A stretch of DNA of 64,000 nt from contig NZ_JADPIE010000006.1 of the NCBI RefSeq assembly GCF_015666175.1, positions 154,108 to 218,107 of the forward strand, given 5' to 3'. Below the pieces are notes generated by a model. That model was given only the letters and a program-made list of their open reading frames with translations, ran no database searches and had not been told where the DNA came from. A program made the position numbers and the translations under genes. Shown here in pieces: positions 46,336 through 55,835 of the stretch. The DNA comes from Halonatronomonas betaini (GTDB lineage: Bacteria > Bacillota > Halanaerobiia > Halanaerobiales > Halarsenatibacteraceae). Position 1 is the first letter of the stretch. Each line of letters begins with the position of its first letter.

Positions 46336-47646
46336 TTAATTAGACTTAGCTTTTCCTTTTTGAATCCAGCGCAGCAATGGCCTTTTTGAAGGACATACAA
46401 ATGCACATGCTCCGCATTCTATACAATCATTTAAACCAGCAATTTCAGCTTCCTGATACATTTCATTATTTACAAATGCTGTAATTCTATTTGGAGGTAA
46501 ATACATTGGACAGACATCCACACATTTACCACATCTAATGCAGACTCTCTTTTCTGCATCACTATATTCATCAGGAGATAATACAACTAGACCAGAAGTT
46601 CCTTTTGCAACAGGAACATCAAATGATGTTATCTGTTTACCTGTCATTGGACCTCCCATAACAGTATGATAATCAGAAGTTGTTATGCCTCCACAGTATT
46701 CTATAATATCACCTGCAGAAGTTCCAAATGGAACCAGTAAATTCTTTTGTTCTTTCAAACCTTTACCACTGGCAGTCAAAACTCTGTCAATAAGGGTATG
46801 CCCCTGATAATATGCTTCAGCAATTTTAATCACTGTTTGAATATTATTTACAATTATACCTACATCCATTGGCAGTCCTCTTCTAGGAACTTCACGGTCA
46901 AGCACTGCTTTTATTAAATGCTTTTCAGCACCATGAGGATACCTGGTATCCAGAGGAACACCTTCTAAGTTATCCCAATTTTTAGCCTCTTCTTTAATTG
47001 CCTGAACAGCTTCCGGTTTATTGATTTCACTGGCCACAATACCTCTTTCAGCACCGACTGCTTCACAAATAAGATTTAACCCCTGATATAATACATGAGT
47101 CTTCTCTCTCATCAAACGATCATCTACAGTTAAATATGGTTCACACTCTGCACCATTTAATATAATGGTATCAATTGGTTTATCAGGTGGCGGGTCAAGT
47201 TTTACATGGGTTGGAAAACAGGCACCACCAAGACCAACTACTCCTGCCCTCTTAACAATATCAACAAGATTTTCCTTCTTAATTTCAGAAGGATCATAAT
47301 CTCTTTCTAATAATACTTCTTTATTGTCCTGACCTGTATTTTCAATTAACATACAATCAAGTTGAGAGCCATCAGGACCAGGCCTTTGAACTATACCCCT
47401 GTAAATTCCAGAAATACTTGCATGAATATTAGCTGAAAGAGCTTCTTTATTTTCAGCAATCAATTCACCTCTTTGAACTTCCTGCCCCTCTTCAACTATA
47501 GGTTTGCAGGGAGCTCCGATATGCATCTGAACTGGAATTGTAACTGAATCTGGAAAATCAATTCTCTCAATCGGAAGATCAGTAGTAAGGTGCTTCTCTT
47601 CAGGAAGATGAATACCACCGATCGGAAACTTTTTTAAATCTTTCAC
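46336..47646 (-). CDS. rnfC: Electron transport complex subunit RnfC
   Basis: About 436 residues, peripheral cytoplasmic subunit. An N-terminal barrel-sandwich domain (FPIGGIHLPEEKHLT), the FMN/NADH-binding SLBB-type domain (GVVGLGGACFPTHVKL; NGAECEPYLTVDDRLM), and two [4Fe-4S] motifs C-I-R-C-G-K-C-V-D-V-C-P and C-I-E-C-G-A-C-A-F-V-C-P near the C-terminus. In Rnf it oxidises or reduces NAD(H). GTG 47646 has GGAGGTG upstream, and the family N-terminus begins there; longer in-frame starts run back through the ribosome-binding site. First gene of the Rnf-Mrp operon; no rnfB follows. Confidence 0.93.
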   Translation of the reverse strand: MKDLKKFPIGGIHLPEEKHLTTDLPIERIDFPDSVTIPVQMHIGAPCKPIVEEGQEVQRGELIAENKEALSANIHASISGIYRGIVQRPGPDGSQLDCMLIENTGQDNKEVLLERDYDPSEIKKENLVDIVKRAGVVGLGGACFPTHVKLDPPPDKPIDTIILNGAECEPYLTVDDRLMREKTHVLYQGLNLICEAVGAERGIVASEINKPEAVQAIKEEAKNWDNLEGVPLDTRYPHGAEKHLIKAVLDREVPRRGLPMDVGIIVNNIQTVIKIAEAYYQGHTLIDRVLTASGKGLKEQKNLLVPFGTSAGDIIEYCGGITTSDYHTVMGGPMTGKQITSFDVPVAKGTSGLVVLSPDEYSDAEKRVCIRCGKCVDVCPMYLPPNRITAFVNNEMYQEAEIAGLNDCIECGACAFVCPSKRPLLRWIQKGKAKSN

Positions 47647-47673
47647 ATTTACACCTCCAAAAAATATCAAATC

Positions 47674-47725
47674 ATTATATACCAACCAATTAATCAATTA
47701 AAATGTGTTGTTATTTTTGTAACAC
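47674..47725 (-). promoter_or_regulatory. Rex-like operator and proximal promoter of rnfC
   Basis: TTGTTA-N6-TAACAC (47708-47725) matches the Rex redox-repressor site TTGTTA(A-N4-T)TAACAA at 11 of 12 arm positions with the correct 6-bp spacing. On the minus strand a TATAAT (47674-47679) lies 28 bp further toward rnfC; the -35 position (TTTAAT-like) is weak, which would suit a regulated promoter. Rex senses NADH/NAD+, which fits an NADH-linked Rnf operon. Inference from sequence only. Confidence 0.55.
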
Positions 47726-47779
47726 AACTGGCCAAAAATAACTATTATATATATAATATAAAAAATTACACTCACGACA

Positions 47780-47808
47780 ATTTTAACAGATATAAAATTT
47801 CATGTCAA
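47780..47808 (-). promoter_or_regulatory. Distal promoter of the Rnf-Mrp operon
   Basis: On the minus strand TTGACA (47803-47808), 17-bp spacer, TAAAAT (47780-47785). The -35 overlaps the stop codon of the PHP gene. Its transcript would start about 47773 and cross the Rex-like site, where a bound repressor could act as a roadblock. Confidence 0.7.
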
Positions 47809-48629
47809 GATTTATACCTATTTATTAAGTCATTTAAAAATCTTTTTGGTAATCTAACTTTACCTATCAAGTTCTTATGACCCTGACCTGGACCATGATT
47901 GTCTGAACCACCTGTAACTATTAAATCCCTTTCAAGACAAACTTTTAAAAAACTCTTTTCTTCCTGATGGGAATGGGCTGGATAAAAAACCTCAACCCCA
48001 TCAAAATTAAAATCCAAAAGATCTCTGAAACTAAAGCCATCATAAGCTATCCGACCAGGATGAGCTAGCACAGCAATACCACCAGCATCTTTAATTACTT
48101 TAATAGCCCCTTCTGGAGTAATATAATCTCTTTTAACATAGGCAGGAGCTTTTGAACCTATATATTTATCAAATGCCTCATCATTGTTTTTTACAATATT
48201 GTTCTTTTTTAATAAACCTGCAATATGAGATCGCGTAATAATTTCTCCATCTACTAATTCATTCAATTCTACCATATTTAAATTTATACCTAATAGGTCA
48301 TTTAATTTTTCTATCATCTTTTCTGCCCGACTTCTTCTACTGGACTTTATATTTTCCAATAAATATAATAAGGCAGGTGATTTATGATCAATGAAATAAC
48401 CCAGTACATGAACTTCAGTATCAAAATAATCTGAATTGATTTCAATCCCTGGAATCACTTTAACTTTAAAATTTTCAGATAAAGATAATGCGTCATCTAA
48501 TGCATCTACTGAATCATGGTCTGTAATCGATATATAATCAAGACCTCTTTTATAAGCAATTTCCAGAGTCTTTTCTGCATTAATATTGCCATCAGATGCA
48601 ATAGTGTGAAGATGCAAATCAGCTACCAT
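47805..48629 (-). CDS. PHP-domain phosphoesterase (TrpH/RNase AM-like)
   Basis: 274 residues. PHP metal motifs are visible: DLHLHTIASDG at the N-terminus, ITDHDS, GIEINSD, HPGRIAYDG and GGSDNHGPGQGH at the C-terminus. Relatives (YciV/TrpH) hydrolyse nucleoside 3',5'-bisphosphates or trim rRNA 5' ends; the substrate here is not known. It follows ymdB by 12 bp. ATG with AAGGGG upstream. Confidence 0.88.
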   Translation of the reverse strand: MVADLHLHTIASDGNINAEKTLEIAYKRGLDYISITDHDSVDALDDALSLSENFKVKVIPGIEINSDYFDTEVHVLGYFIDHKSPALLYLLENIKSSRRSRAEKMIEKLNDLLGINLNMVELNELVDGEIITRSHIAGLLKKNNIVKNNDEAFDKYIGSKAPAYVKRDYITPEGAIKVIKDAGGIAVLAHPGRIAYDGFSFRDLLDFNFDGVEVFYPAHSHQEEKSFLKVCLERDLIVTGGSDNHGPGQGHKNLIGKVRLPKRFLNDLINRYKS

Positions 48630-48641
48630 TTTAAAATCCCC

Positions 48642-49406
48642 TTAAGCATCATTTATTCTAACAGGAAAAATAGTATTTTCTTTATGATCATATATCGCCC
48701 CGGCAAGTTGGACAGTTCCTGTACCAACTTCAAATTTAGTGTGTAAGCCAGTCAAATGCTTCTTAACGATAGGTTCAGATTTCATACCCAGAATCGAATC
48801 AACTGCACCAGTCAAACCTAAATCTGATATAAATGCTGTCCCCTTAGGCAATATTTTAGCATCATTAGTCTGGACATGGGTATGTGTCCCATATACACAA
48901 TCAACCTTGCCATCAAGATAATAACCCATTGCTCCCTTTTCCCCGGTTGCTTCAGCATGAAAATCTACAATTATGATATCAGATTCTCTTTTTAAAGTAT
49001 CCAATTGATCTCTAATTATTCTAAATGGAGAATCGTGAGGGCCAATATATATCTGACCAATTAAATTAACAACAGTTATTCTCCTGCCATTTTTCAAAAA
49101 ACTACTGTATCCTCTTCCAGGAACACCAGGGGCAAAATTTAAAGGTCTAACAATTCTAGGTTCCTGATCAACAAACTTAAAAATCCCTTTATTCTTCCAG
49201 GTATGATTACCCATAGTTAATATATCGATCCCATACTCAAACAACTCTTCTGCAACCTTTTTATTTAATCCAAAACCACCAGCAGCATTCTCTCCATTGG
49301 CAACGACTAAATCTATATTATGTTCTTTAACTAGATCAGGCATTATTTCTCTTACCGCTCTCCTGCCTGCTCTACCAACAATATCTCCAATAAATAAAAA
49401 CTTCAT
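48642..49406 (-). CDS. ymdB: YmdB-type metallophosphoesterase
   Basis: 254 residues. Calcineurin-like motifs FIGDIVGRAGRRA, ANGENAAGGFGL, LTMGNHTWKN and DFHAEATGEKGAMGYYLDG, VYGTHTHVQTND. Family members cleave 2',3'-cAMP and affect sporulation and biofilm formation in Bacillus. The standard rny-ymdB pair is kept, but spoVS, a frequent third gene, is missing. A terminator lies between rny and this gene, with only 26 bp from its stem to the ATG. Confidence 0.94.
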   Translation of the reverse strand: MKFLFIGDIVGRAGRRAVREIMPDLVKEHNIDLVVANGENAAGGFGLNKKVAEELFEYGIDILTMGNHTWKNKGIFKFVDQEPRIVRPLNFAPGVPGRGYSSFLKNGRRITVVNLIGQIYIGPHDSPFRIIRDQLDTLKRESDIIIVDFHAEATGEKGAMGYYLDGKVDCVYGTHTHVQTNDAKILPKGTAFISDLGLTGAVDSILGMKSEPIVKKHLTGLHTKFEVGTGTVQLAGAIYDHKENTIFPVRINDA

Positions 49407-49432
49407 TTTTCATCTCCTCATTAATAAAAAAA

Positions 49433-49451
49433 GGGGCTCACAGGGAGCCCC
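49433..49451 (-). terminator. Terminator between rny and ymdB
   Basis: GGGGCTC stem with a 5-nt loop and, on the minus strand, seven T. The stem ends 26 bp before the ymdB ATG. No promoter fits between, so ymdB and PHP depend on read-through or on a promoter inside rny. Confidence 0.85.
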
Positions 49452-49475
49452 AGTTGAGTTTAGTATTTACAGTTA

Positions 49476-51029
49476 TTATTTTGCATATTCAACGTTACGG
49501 CTCTCTCTAATGACAACAACTTTAATCTGTCCAGGATAATCTAAATTATCCTCAATCTTCTTAGAAAGATCTCTACTAATTTTACTGGCCTGAGAATCAT
49601 TAATTTTATCTGATTCAACAATAACTCTTATCTCACGGCCTGCCTGAATTGCATAGGCATTATTAACACCATCAAATGATTTACCAAGATCTTCAAGCTC
49701 CTCTAAACGTTTAATATATGACTCTAAAGTTTCTTTTCTAGCTCCAGGACGGGCTGCTGAAATTGCATCAGCTGCTGCTACTAAAACAGCTTCAACTGAT
49801 TGAAATTCAACATCTCCGTGATGAGCTTCAATACCATGAAGGACTTTCTCACTCTCACCATATTTCCTGGCAAGATCAACACCGATATCGATATGAGGAC
49901 CTTCAACTTCATGATCAATAGCTTTTCCTAGATCATGTAATAATCCAGCTCTCTTAGCAACATTAACATCAGCACCTAATTCAGCTGCCATAATAGCAGA
50001 TAAATGAGCCACTTCCTTGGAATGCTGTAAAACATTTTGTCCATAACTGGTTCTAAACTTTAATCTACCTAAATATTTTACAACCTCTTTATGAAGTCCG
50101 TGGACTCCAGTATCAAAGGTTAACTCCTCACCAATCTCACGAATATGGTTCTCTAATTCTTCTTCAGCTTTTTCAACCATCTCTTCAATTCTGGCTGGAT
50201 GAATTCTTCCATCTTCAATTAATTTCTCTAAAGCTATCCTGGCAACTTCTCTCCGCATAGGATCAAAACCAGAAATAACAACAGCCTCAGGAGTATCATC
50301 AATTATTAGATCAATACCGGTTAAGCTTTCCAATGTCCTGATATTTCTTCCTTCTCGACCGATTATTCTACCCTTCATCTCATCGTTGGGAAGATTAACA
50401 ACTGATACAGTAGTCTCTGCGACATGATCAGCAGCATATCTTTGAATTGCAGTGGATATAATCTCTCGAGCTTTTTTACCAGATTCCTCTCTTAATTCAG
50501 CCTCTTTCTCCTTTATTTTACGGGAGAACTCAAGCTCTAACTCTTCCTCCATCTGTTGAAGAAGATATTCTCTAGCTTCTGGCTGATTCATACCAGCAAT
50601 CTGCTCTAATTTTTCTGTCTGCTTTTTAATTTTTTCATCAAGTTCATCTTCTTTTTCCTCAAGTCTCGTTTCCTGTTTTTTTAACTCAGACTCTTTGACT
50701 TCAAGATTTTCAGATTTCTTATCTAAATTTTCTTCCCGTTTCATTAAACGATTTTCTAACTTTTGAAGCTCAGATCTTCTTGCCTGATTTTCCCTATCAG
50801 CTTCTTCTTTTAGCTTATGGGCTTCTTCTTTGGCTTCTAATACCATTTCTTTCTTTACTGATTCAGCTTCTCTTCGAGCATCTTCTTTAATTTTTTCTGC
50901 TTCTTTTTCAGCTGATTGAATTCTTGCTTCAGCAATATATTTTCTAACCAAATAGCCAGCAAAAAGGCCAGCTAAAATTGCGATTACAACAGGTATAATT
51001 GCTACAAAGTTAATTTTCTTCACCTCCAT
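49476..51029 (-). CDS. rny: Ribonuclease Y
   Basis: 517-residue membrane-bound endoribonuclease that initiates mRNA decay. An N-terminal membrane helix (about 8-25), a long coiled coil (30-190), a KH domain ([20 protein letters not shown]), and an HD domain ([34 protein letters not shown]). The ATG at 51029 overlaps its own Shine-Dalgarno (GGAGGTG at 51021-51027); an in-frame ATT at 51012-51014 lies 6 bp after that site and is an alternative start. A strong promoter sits upstream. Confidence 0.95.
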   Translation of the reverse strand: MEVKKINFVAIIPVVIAILAGLFAGYLVRKYIAEARIQSAEKEAEKIKEDARREAESVKKEMVLEAKEEAHKLKEEADRENQARRSELQKLENRLMKREENLDKKSENLEVKESELKKQETRLEEKEDELDEKIKKQTEKLEQIAGMNQPEAREYLLQQMEEELELEFSRKIKEKEAELREESGKKAREIISTAIQRYAADHVAETTVSVVNLPNDEMKGRIIGREGRNIRTLESLTGIDLIIDDTPEAVVISGFDPMRREVARIALEKLIEDGRIHPARIEEMVEKAEEELENHIREIGEELTFDTGVHGLHKEVVKYLGRLKFRTSYGQNVLQHSKEVAHLSAIMAAELGADVNVAKRAGLLHDLGKAIDHEVEGPHIDIGVDLARKYGESEKVLHGIEAHHGDVEFQSVEAVLVAAADAISAARPGARKETLESYIKRLEELEDLGKSFDGVNNAYAIQAGREIRVIVESDKINDSQASKISRDLSKKIEDNLDYPGQIKVVVIRESRNVEYAK

Positions 51030-51082
51030 AACTATATTTTATTTATATCAGATAATCCCTTGATTTTAAGGTATCTGTTAAT

Positions 51083-51111
51083 ATTTTATACCTTTTTAGG
51101 TCAAGTGTCAA
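51083..51111 (-). promoter_or_regulatory. Promoter of rny
   Basis: On the minus strand TTGACA (51106-51111), 17-bp spacer, TAAAAT (51083-51088), about 50 bp before the gene. A second TTGACC lies within the spacer. Confidence 0.75.
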
Positions 51112-51123
51112 GATAGATAAAAC

Positions 51124-51155
51124 CTATTAACGACCTAAAAAGACCGGTAATAGGC
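51124..51155 (-). terminator. Possible terminator downstream of recX
   Basis: Outer arms CCTATTA and TAATAGG (7 bp) with an interrupted inner stem; on the minus strand the hairpin is followed by TTTTAT. It is weaker than other terminators in the window. Confidence 0.45.
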
Positions 51156-51167
51156 TATCTTTAAAAA

Positions 51168-51650
51168 TTATAACAAATTTTTTTCTCTAAAATTATCCAA
51201 TATAGTCATGGAAATGTTGCCACTAAAACCCTTGTTACTTAAATATCTATACAATTTTTTATCCAGATTTTCATTATCTCTTTTTTTCTTAAGCCATTTT
51301 CTGCTTAATTTTTCAGCCATTTCAAGTTCTTTCTCTTCAGTAACAAGTTCAAATATCAATCTATCCTGTAAAGATTTAGAAACCCCTTTTTGAGCCAGTT
51401 CTTTTTTTATAAGTCTCGGCCCTCTAGGTTTAAGTCTCAATCGGCTTTTAATCCAACTCCTGGCAAATCTTTCATCATTAATATAATCTTTGCCCTCGAG
51501 CTCATCCAGAATCTGATTTATATTATTTCTATCATAATCTTTCCTATTTAGTTTCTTATATAACTCATATCTGGAGTGTTCTCTTCTAGCAAGATACTTA
51601 AAAACTTTATTTCTTATTTCTGATTGTTCTTCTTTATTCTTCATCTTCAT
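51168..51650 (-). CDS. recX: Regulatory protein RecX
   Basis: About 160 residues. Basic, helical three-repeat protein: [41 protein letters not shown], and [16 protein letters not shown] are RecX signatures (shown in part: [16 protein letters not shown]). It binds and limits RecA filaments. The start is uncertain; ATG 51650 overlaps the end of recA by 17 bp, so it is translationally coupled to recA. Confidence 0.88.
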   Translation of the reverse strand: MKMKNKEEQSEIRNKVFKYLARREHSRYELYKKLNRKDYDRNNINQILDELEGKDYINDERFARSWIKSRLRLKPRGPRLIKKELAQKGVSKSLQDRLIFELVTEEKELEMAEKLSRKWLKKKRDNENLDKKLYRYLSNKGFSGNISMTILDNFREKNLL

Positions 51651-52686
51651 TAGATTCTTCAGAATCAAAATCTATATCCTCGAAATCTTCTTCATCAGCA
51701 AGACCAACTGCAACTCTAATCTTATTTTCGATCTCTTCCATAATTTCAGGATTCTCATGTAAGAACTGCTTGGAATTCTCTCTCCCCTGACCTAATCTAG
51801 TCTCACCATAAGAATACCAGGCTCCAGCTCTATCAACTATCCCAGTCTCTTCACCAATATCAATTAAAGATCCTGATCGAGATATCCCGGTACCATACAT
51901 AATATCAAACTCAGCCTGCCTGAAAGGAGCTGCCACCTTATTTTTAACAACTTTAGCCCTGGCATGGGACCCAATTATATCTTTGCCATCTTTTATAGTT
52001 TGAGATCTTCTAATCTCAATCCTGACAGATGAATAAAATTTTAAAGCCCTTCCGCCTGGAGTAACTTCAGGATTACCGAACATTACTCCTACTTTCTCTC
52101 TTATCTGATTAATAAAAACACAGGCAGTCTTTGAATCACTAATCGCCCCGGATAGCTTTCTCATTGCCTGTGACATCAATCTAGCCTGAAGTCCAACATG
52201 AGAGTCCCCCATCTCACCTTCAAGTTCAGCCTGGGGTACAAGGGCAGCAACAGAATCAAGAATAACTAAATCAACTGCATTACTTCTTATTAAAGCTTCA
52301 GTGATTTCAAGTGCTTCTTCTCCATTATTTGGCTGTGATATTAATAAGTTATCTATATTAACCCCTAAATTTTGAGCATATCTTGGATCTAAAGCATGTT
52401 CAGCATCAATAAATGCTGCAATCCCTCCTAACTTTTGAGCTTCCGCTATAATGTGTAAACCAAGGGTAGTCTTACCTGAAGATTCATTACCATAAAGCTC
52501 AACTATTCTTCCTCGAGGAATGCCACCAACCCCTAAAGCCAGATCCAGAGGCAAACAACCAGTCGGTATGACCTCAACATCTAGAGAACTTGAATCACCA
52601 AGCCTCATTATTGCCCCTTCACCAAATTGTTTCTCAATTCTTTTAACAGCACTATCTAAAGCCTTTTCCTTTTCACTCTGGGCCAA
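51634..52686 (-). CDS. recA: Recombinase A
   Basis: 350 residues. Walker [12 protein letters not shown] (about 66-76), the [17 protein letters not shown] segment and an acidic C-terminal tail ([17 protein letters not shown]) longer in acid residues than usual. Strand exchange, SOS induction by co-protease action. TTG 52686 is chosen because it gives the family N-terminus ([13 protein letters not shown]) and lies 8 bp after GGAGAG; the GTG at 52695 overlaps that site. SOS-type promoter upstream. Confidence 0.96.
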   Translation of the reverse strand: MAQSEKEKALDSAVKRIEKQFGEGAIMRLGDSSSLDVEVIPTGCLPLDLALGVGGIPRGRIVELYGNESSGKTTLGLHIIAEAQKLGGIAAFIDAEHALDPRYAQNLGVNIDNLLISQPNNGEEALEITEALIRSNAVDLVILDSVAALVPQAELEGEMGDSHVGLQARLMSQAMRKLSGAISDSKTACVFINQIREKVGVMFGNPEVTPGGRALKFYSSVRIEIRRSQTIKDGKDIIGSHARAKVVKNKVAAPFRQAEFDIMYGTGISRSGSLIDIGEETGIVDRAGAWYSYGETRLGQGRENSKQFLHENPEIMEEIENKIRVAVGLADEEDFEDIDFDSEESNEDEE

Positions 52687-52738
52687 CAAAATCACTCTCC
52701 TTTTCCAAATTTATCTAGCATTCGTATATTCTATTCTC

Positions 52739-52767
52739 ATTATAGAACATTTGTTTAAAAAGGTCAA
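52739..52767 (-). promoter_or_regulatory. recA promoter with LexA-like box in the spacer
   Basis: On the minus strand TTGACC (52762-52767), 17-bp spacer, TATAAT (52739-52744). The plus-strand stretch GAAC-ATTT-GTTT (52745-52756), inside the spacer, matches the Gram-positive LexA/DinR site GAAC-N4-GTTC at seven of eight positions. Bound repressor would block the promoter. Confidence 0.7.
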
Positions 52768-52771
52768 GCCT

Positions 52772-53335
52772 TTATTTATACATTTTACAAAATTTTTCCT
52801 TATAAATAGGGCCATCCGATTTTAAGATACTCTGAAATAAACAAATTTTATTTATTTTAAAGGAAATTTCATCAAATTTAGCTCTTTCATTACTGGTAAA
52901 CCAATCAGCAAGAGATTCACGGCCATATTTATTTTTTGTTCTGGCCAGAGTAATATGGGGAATAAAATACCTATTTTCTTTTTCAAAACCTAATTTCAAT
53001 AATTTATCTTCCAGCCTCGAATTTATTTCCTGCAATATTTCCTTATTCTTAATTAATTTAGCAACTAAAACCTTTGGGTTTTTCATGCCTGGAAAAGCCG
53101 ATACAGTCTGAATATCAGATTTAAAACTATTTCTATCCTCTAAAGAATCCAGTACAGAAATTATTTTTTCCCTCTTCTCTTCTTCAGTATCGCCAATAAA
53201 TTTTAAAGTTATATGAAGATTTTCTGGCTTAACAAACTTTATCTTGCCAGCTGTCTTATCAGCAATTTCCTGCTGCCATAAACTTATTTCATTCCTTGTT
53301 TTCTCAGATAGAGGCACAGCAATAAATAATCTCAA
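52772..53335 (-). CDS. thpR: RNA 2',3'-cyclic phosphodiesterase (2H family)
   Basis: About 187 residues with two HxT motifs: LHITLKFIG (about residue 45) and PHITLARTK (about 130), the catalytic pair of the 2H/LigT family. It hydrolyses 2',3'-cyclic phosphate ends. The TTG at 53335 follows AGGTGG by 5 bp and yields the family N-terminus MRLFIAVPL; an in-frame GTG at 53344 overlaps the ribosome-binding site. Confidence 0.9.
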   Translation of the reverse strand: MRLFIAVPLSEKTRNEISLWQQEIADKTAGKIKFVKPENLHITLKFIGDTEEEKREKIISVLDSLEDRNSFKSDIQTVSAFPGMKNPKVLVAKLIKNKEILQEINSRLEDKLLKLGFEKENRYFIPHITLARTKNKYGRESLADWFTSNERAKFDEISFKINKICLFQSILKSDGPIYKEKFCKMYK

Positions 53336-53356
53336 ATATACCACCTTGCCTTTTTA

Positions 53357-54574
53357 TTATTCTATTTCTACATCAATCTCCTCATCAAAGACCTCGTCTA
53401 ACTCTTCTTCAGTCATTCCAGAAACGATTCCATCTATCTCATCCAATAATTCAGAAGCCCTTTCTAAATTAGGTTGTCTCCTTAAAGCCTTAACTAACTC
53501 AGTCTGGGCAGCCTGATACATTTCCAATTCAAAATAAGCTTTACCTAAATAATAATAACTTAAAGCATAATCAGGGTTTATCTCAATTGCATTACTAAAA
53601 TAGGATACAGCTCTATAATGATTATCTTCTTCTAAATATATTTCCCCTAATTTTAGATAACCAGTAACATATTCATTATTATATCTAATAGCAGATTCCA
53701 AACTCTCTGTAGCCCGCTCAACTTCACCCTGTTCATAATAAATCACACCAAGTTGATAATGGGCTTCATAATTATGCCGGTTTCTATTAATAACATGATT
53801 AAACTGCTCAATAGCCAGTTCATATTCTCCAGTTGCTTTATAAGCCCTGCCAAGAGCAAATTTCAAACTATTTACTTCTGGAGATCTATCAAGTCCTAAT
53901 TCAAGAACTTCAATCGCCTCGCTATAATTTTCCTCTCCTATATATAGGTTCCCAAGGTCCAGATGAGCCCCTGCATTATCAGGTTCTAAAACTATAAGCC
54001 TCTCATATAAATCAATAGCATTTCCTGACTCATCAAGTTCTTTGTACGCTCTAGCCAGAGCTCCAAAACTAGACGGCCTTGATAATTCATTTCTCAATGG
54101 CTCCAGTATATCCTTAACTGCCTGATAATTATTTAAACCTAATTCAGCCTGGGCATGGCCCTTTTGCTGATCAAATCCATAAAAGCCAAAATCCCTTGCC
54201 TTTTCAATATATTCCTTAGCAAGATCAAACTGAGCACTATCATACCGGCCCTCTAAATTCAAAAACTGTTCAGCCAAAAGCCAGTAAAGTTCAGCATTAT
54301 GATAGCCTAATTCATCAAGTTCGTCAATTAAATCTTCAGCAACAGATAATTTCCTATTTCTTAATTTACTTTTTACCAAATAACTATAGACTGTATACTT
54401 TTCTGTACTACTAATATCTCCATCAAGAATCTGATAAAAAGTCTCCTCAGCCATTTCATATTCACCGGTATAAAAAGAATTTATCCCCTCACTAATTTCA
54501 TAATTCTGAGCACTAGCAGTACTGGCAATTGCCAGCACAAAAATCAATCCCAAACTAAAAATTATTCTCTTCAT
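53357..54574 (-). CDS. Exported TPR-repeat protein
   Basis: 405 residues with a signal peptide (about 1-22, ending ASA) and about ten tetratricopeptide repeats covering the mature protein (for example NAGAHLDLGNLYIGEENYSEA, shown in part: LGNLYIGEENY; YYYLGKAYFELEMYQAA). The C-terminus is acidic. TPR arrays usually build protein complexes, here in the periplasm or on the outer membrane. Its ATG overlaps the cinA stop by 4 bp. Confidence 0.85.
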   Translation of the reverse strand: MKRIIFSLGLIFVLAIASTASAQNYEISEGINSFYTGEYEMAEETFYQILDGDISSTEKYTVYSYLVKSKLRNRKLSVAEDLIDELDELGYHNAELYWLLAEQFLNLEGRYDSAQFDLAKEYIEKARDFGFYGFDQQKGHAQAELGLNNYQAVKDILEPLRNELSRPSSFGALARAYKELDESGNAIDLYERLIVLEPDNAGAHLDLGNLYIGEENYSEAIEVLELGLDRSPEVNSLKFALGRAYKATGEYELAIEQFNHVINRNRHNYEAHYQLGVIYYEQGEVERATESLESAIRYNNEYVTGYLKLGEIYLEEDNHYRAVSYFSNAIEINPDYALSYYYLGKAYFELEMYQAAQTELVKALRRQPNLERASELLDEIDGIVSGMTEEELDEVFDEEIDVEIE

Positions 54575-55806
54575 TTAATCGCCTCCAGAATTGCCAGTCT
54601 TAATTTATTTAAAATATACTGAGAAGCATACCATCTAACTTTTTTTCGGTCGCCAGAAAAACTCCATCTCTCCTGGAATTCACAGGAGTTAGAGCAGATA
54701 GTTGAATAAACCAGACCAACAGGTTTCTCATCAGTACCGCCACCTGGCCCGGCAATACCGGTCACAGATACACCAAAATCAGCATCAAATAATTCTTTTA
54801 CCCCGGTAGCCATCTGGTCAGCTGCCAGTCTACTGACAGCCCCTTCTTTCTCAAGAATCTCCTCTGCAAGTCCTAATAATCTAACTTTACTTGCATTGCT
54901 ATATACAATAACCCCGCCTTTAAAGAAATCCGAGGCACCTGGAATATCAGTCAAGCGTTTGGCAATTAATCCGCCTGTACAGGACTCAGCCAGGGCCAGA
55001 CTAAAATTATTTTCCCTTAATAAATCTGAAACAACACCAGCCAGACTTTTATCACCTTCACCATAAATATAATATCCTAATTCCTCTTTGATTTCTGCAA
55101 CTACTTTTGCAAAATTATCAGGATCAAAACCTGGCCTTAAGCTTAATTTAATAGAAATCTCGCCTCCATGGGGCAGAAATCTAAAAGCAATTCCCTCTGA
55201 ACGATTAATTATATCTTTAATTCTATCTTCCAGGGCAGCCTCACCAATACCTGCAACTCTTAAAGTAAGATCATAACTATTTTTCTGCCTGGGCTGACAG
55301 ACCCTGTCAAGTACAAAATTATCAATCATCCTTTTCATCTCAACTGGAACCCCAGGTAAAACAAAAATATTACTCCCTTCAGCAACAAGATAAAAGCCTG
55401 GAGCAGTCCCTTCTTCATTCAAAATCGGCTCAGCATCTGCTGGAAGATAAGCCTGTCTGTAATTATTCTCAGTAACTTCTTTGCCAATCTCATTAAAGAA
55501 AGACTTAATATTATCAGCCAGTTCAGGGCGATAGATAAGCTCCTGGCCGGTAGCCCTGGCAACACCATCTCTGGTAATATCATCCTGGGTAGGTCCTAAA
55601 CCTCCGGTTATAATAATATTTTTATATTCAGATAACAACCTCTCCACTTTACTGGCAATCACATCTACCTTATCTGGAACTGTAATAATCTCATTGACCT
55701 GACAGCCATTATCAAACAGCCTCTCAGCAATCCAGCTGGCATTGGTATTATCTATCTCGCCAAATAATAATTCATCACCAACAGATAAAACAGCAATATC
55801 ATCCAT
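54571..55806 (-). CDS. cinA: CinA-family protein (competence/damage-inducible)
   Basis: About 411 residues. N-terminal MoaB-like domain (VLSVGDELLFGEIDNTNA; TGGLGPTQDDITRDG; PGVPVEMKRM) and C-terminal CinA domain (LALAESCTGGLIAKRLTDIPGAS; GVSVTGIAGPGGGTDEKPVG). Homologues act as ADP-ribose pyrophosphatase or NMN amidase and pair with recA. ATG 55806 is chosen by family N-terminus; a TTG/GTG pair upstream near AGGTG is possible. Confidence 0.92.
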   Translation of the reverse strand: MDDIAVLSVGDELLFGEIDNTNASWIAERLFDNGCQVNEIITVPDKVDVIASKVERLLSEYKNIIITGGLGPTQDDITRDGVARATGQELIYRPELADNIKSFFNEIGKEVTENNYRQAYLPADAEPILNEEGTAPGFYLVAEGSNIFVLPGVPVEMKRMIDNFVLDRVCQPRQKNSYDLTLRVAGIGEAALEDRIKDIINRSEGIAFRFLPHGGEISIKLSLRPGFDPDNFAKVVAEIKEELGYYIYGEGDKSLAGVVSDLLRENNFSLALAESCTGGLIAKRLTDIPGASDFFKGGVIVYSNASKVRLLGLAEEILEKEGAVSRLAADQMATGVKELFDADFGVSVTGIAGPGGGTDEKPVGLVYSTICSNSCEFQERWSFSGDRKKVRWYASQYILNKLRLAILEAIK

Positions 55807-55835
55807 CTTATAAATCAACACCTATCATCTTAAAA

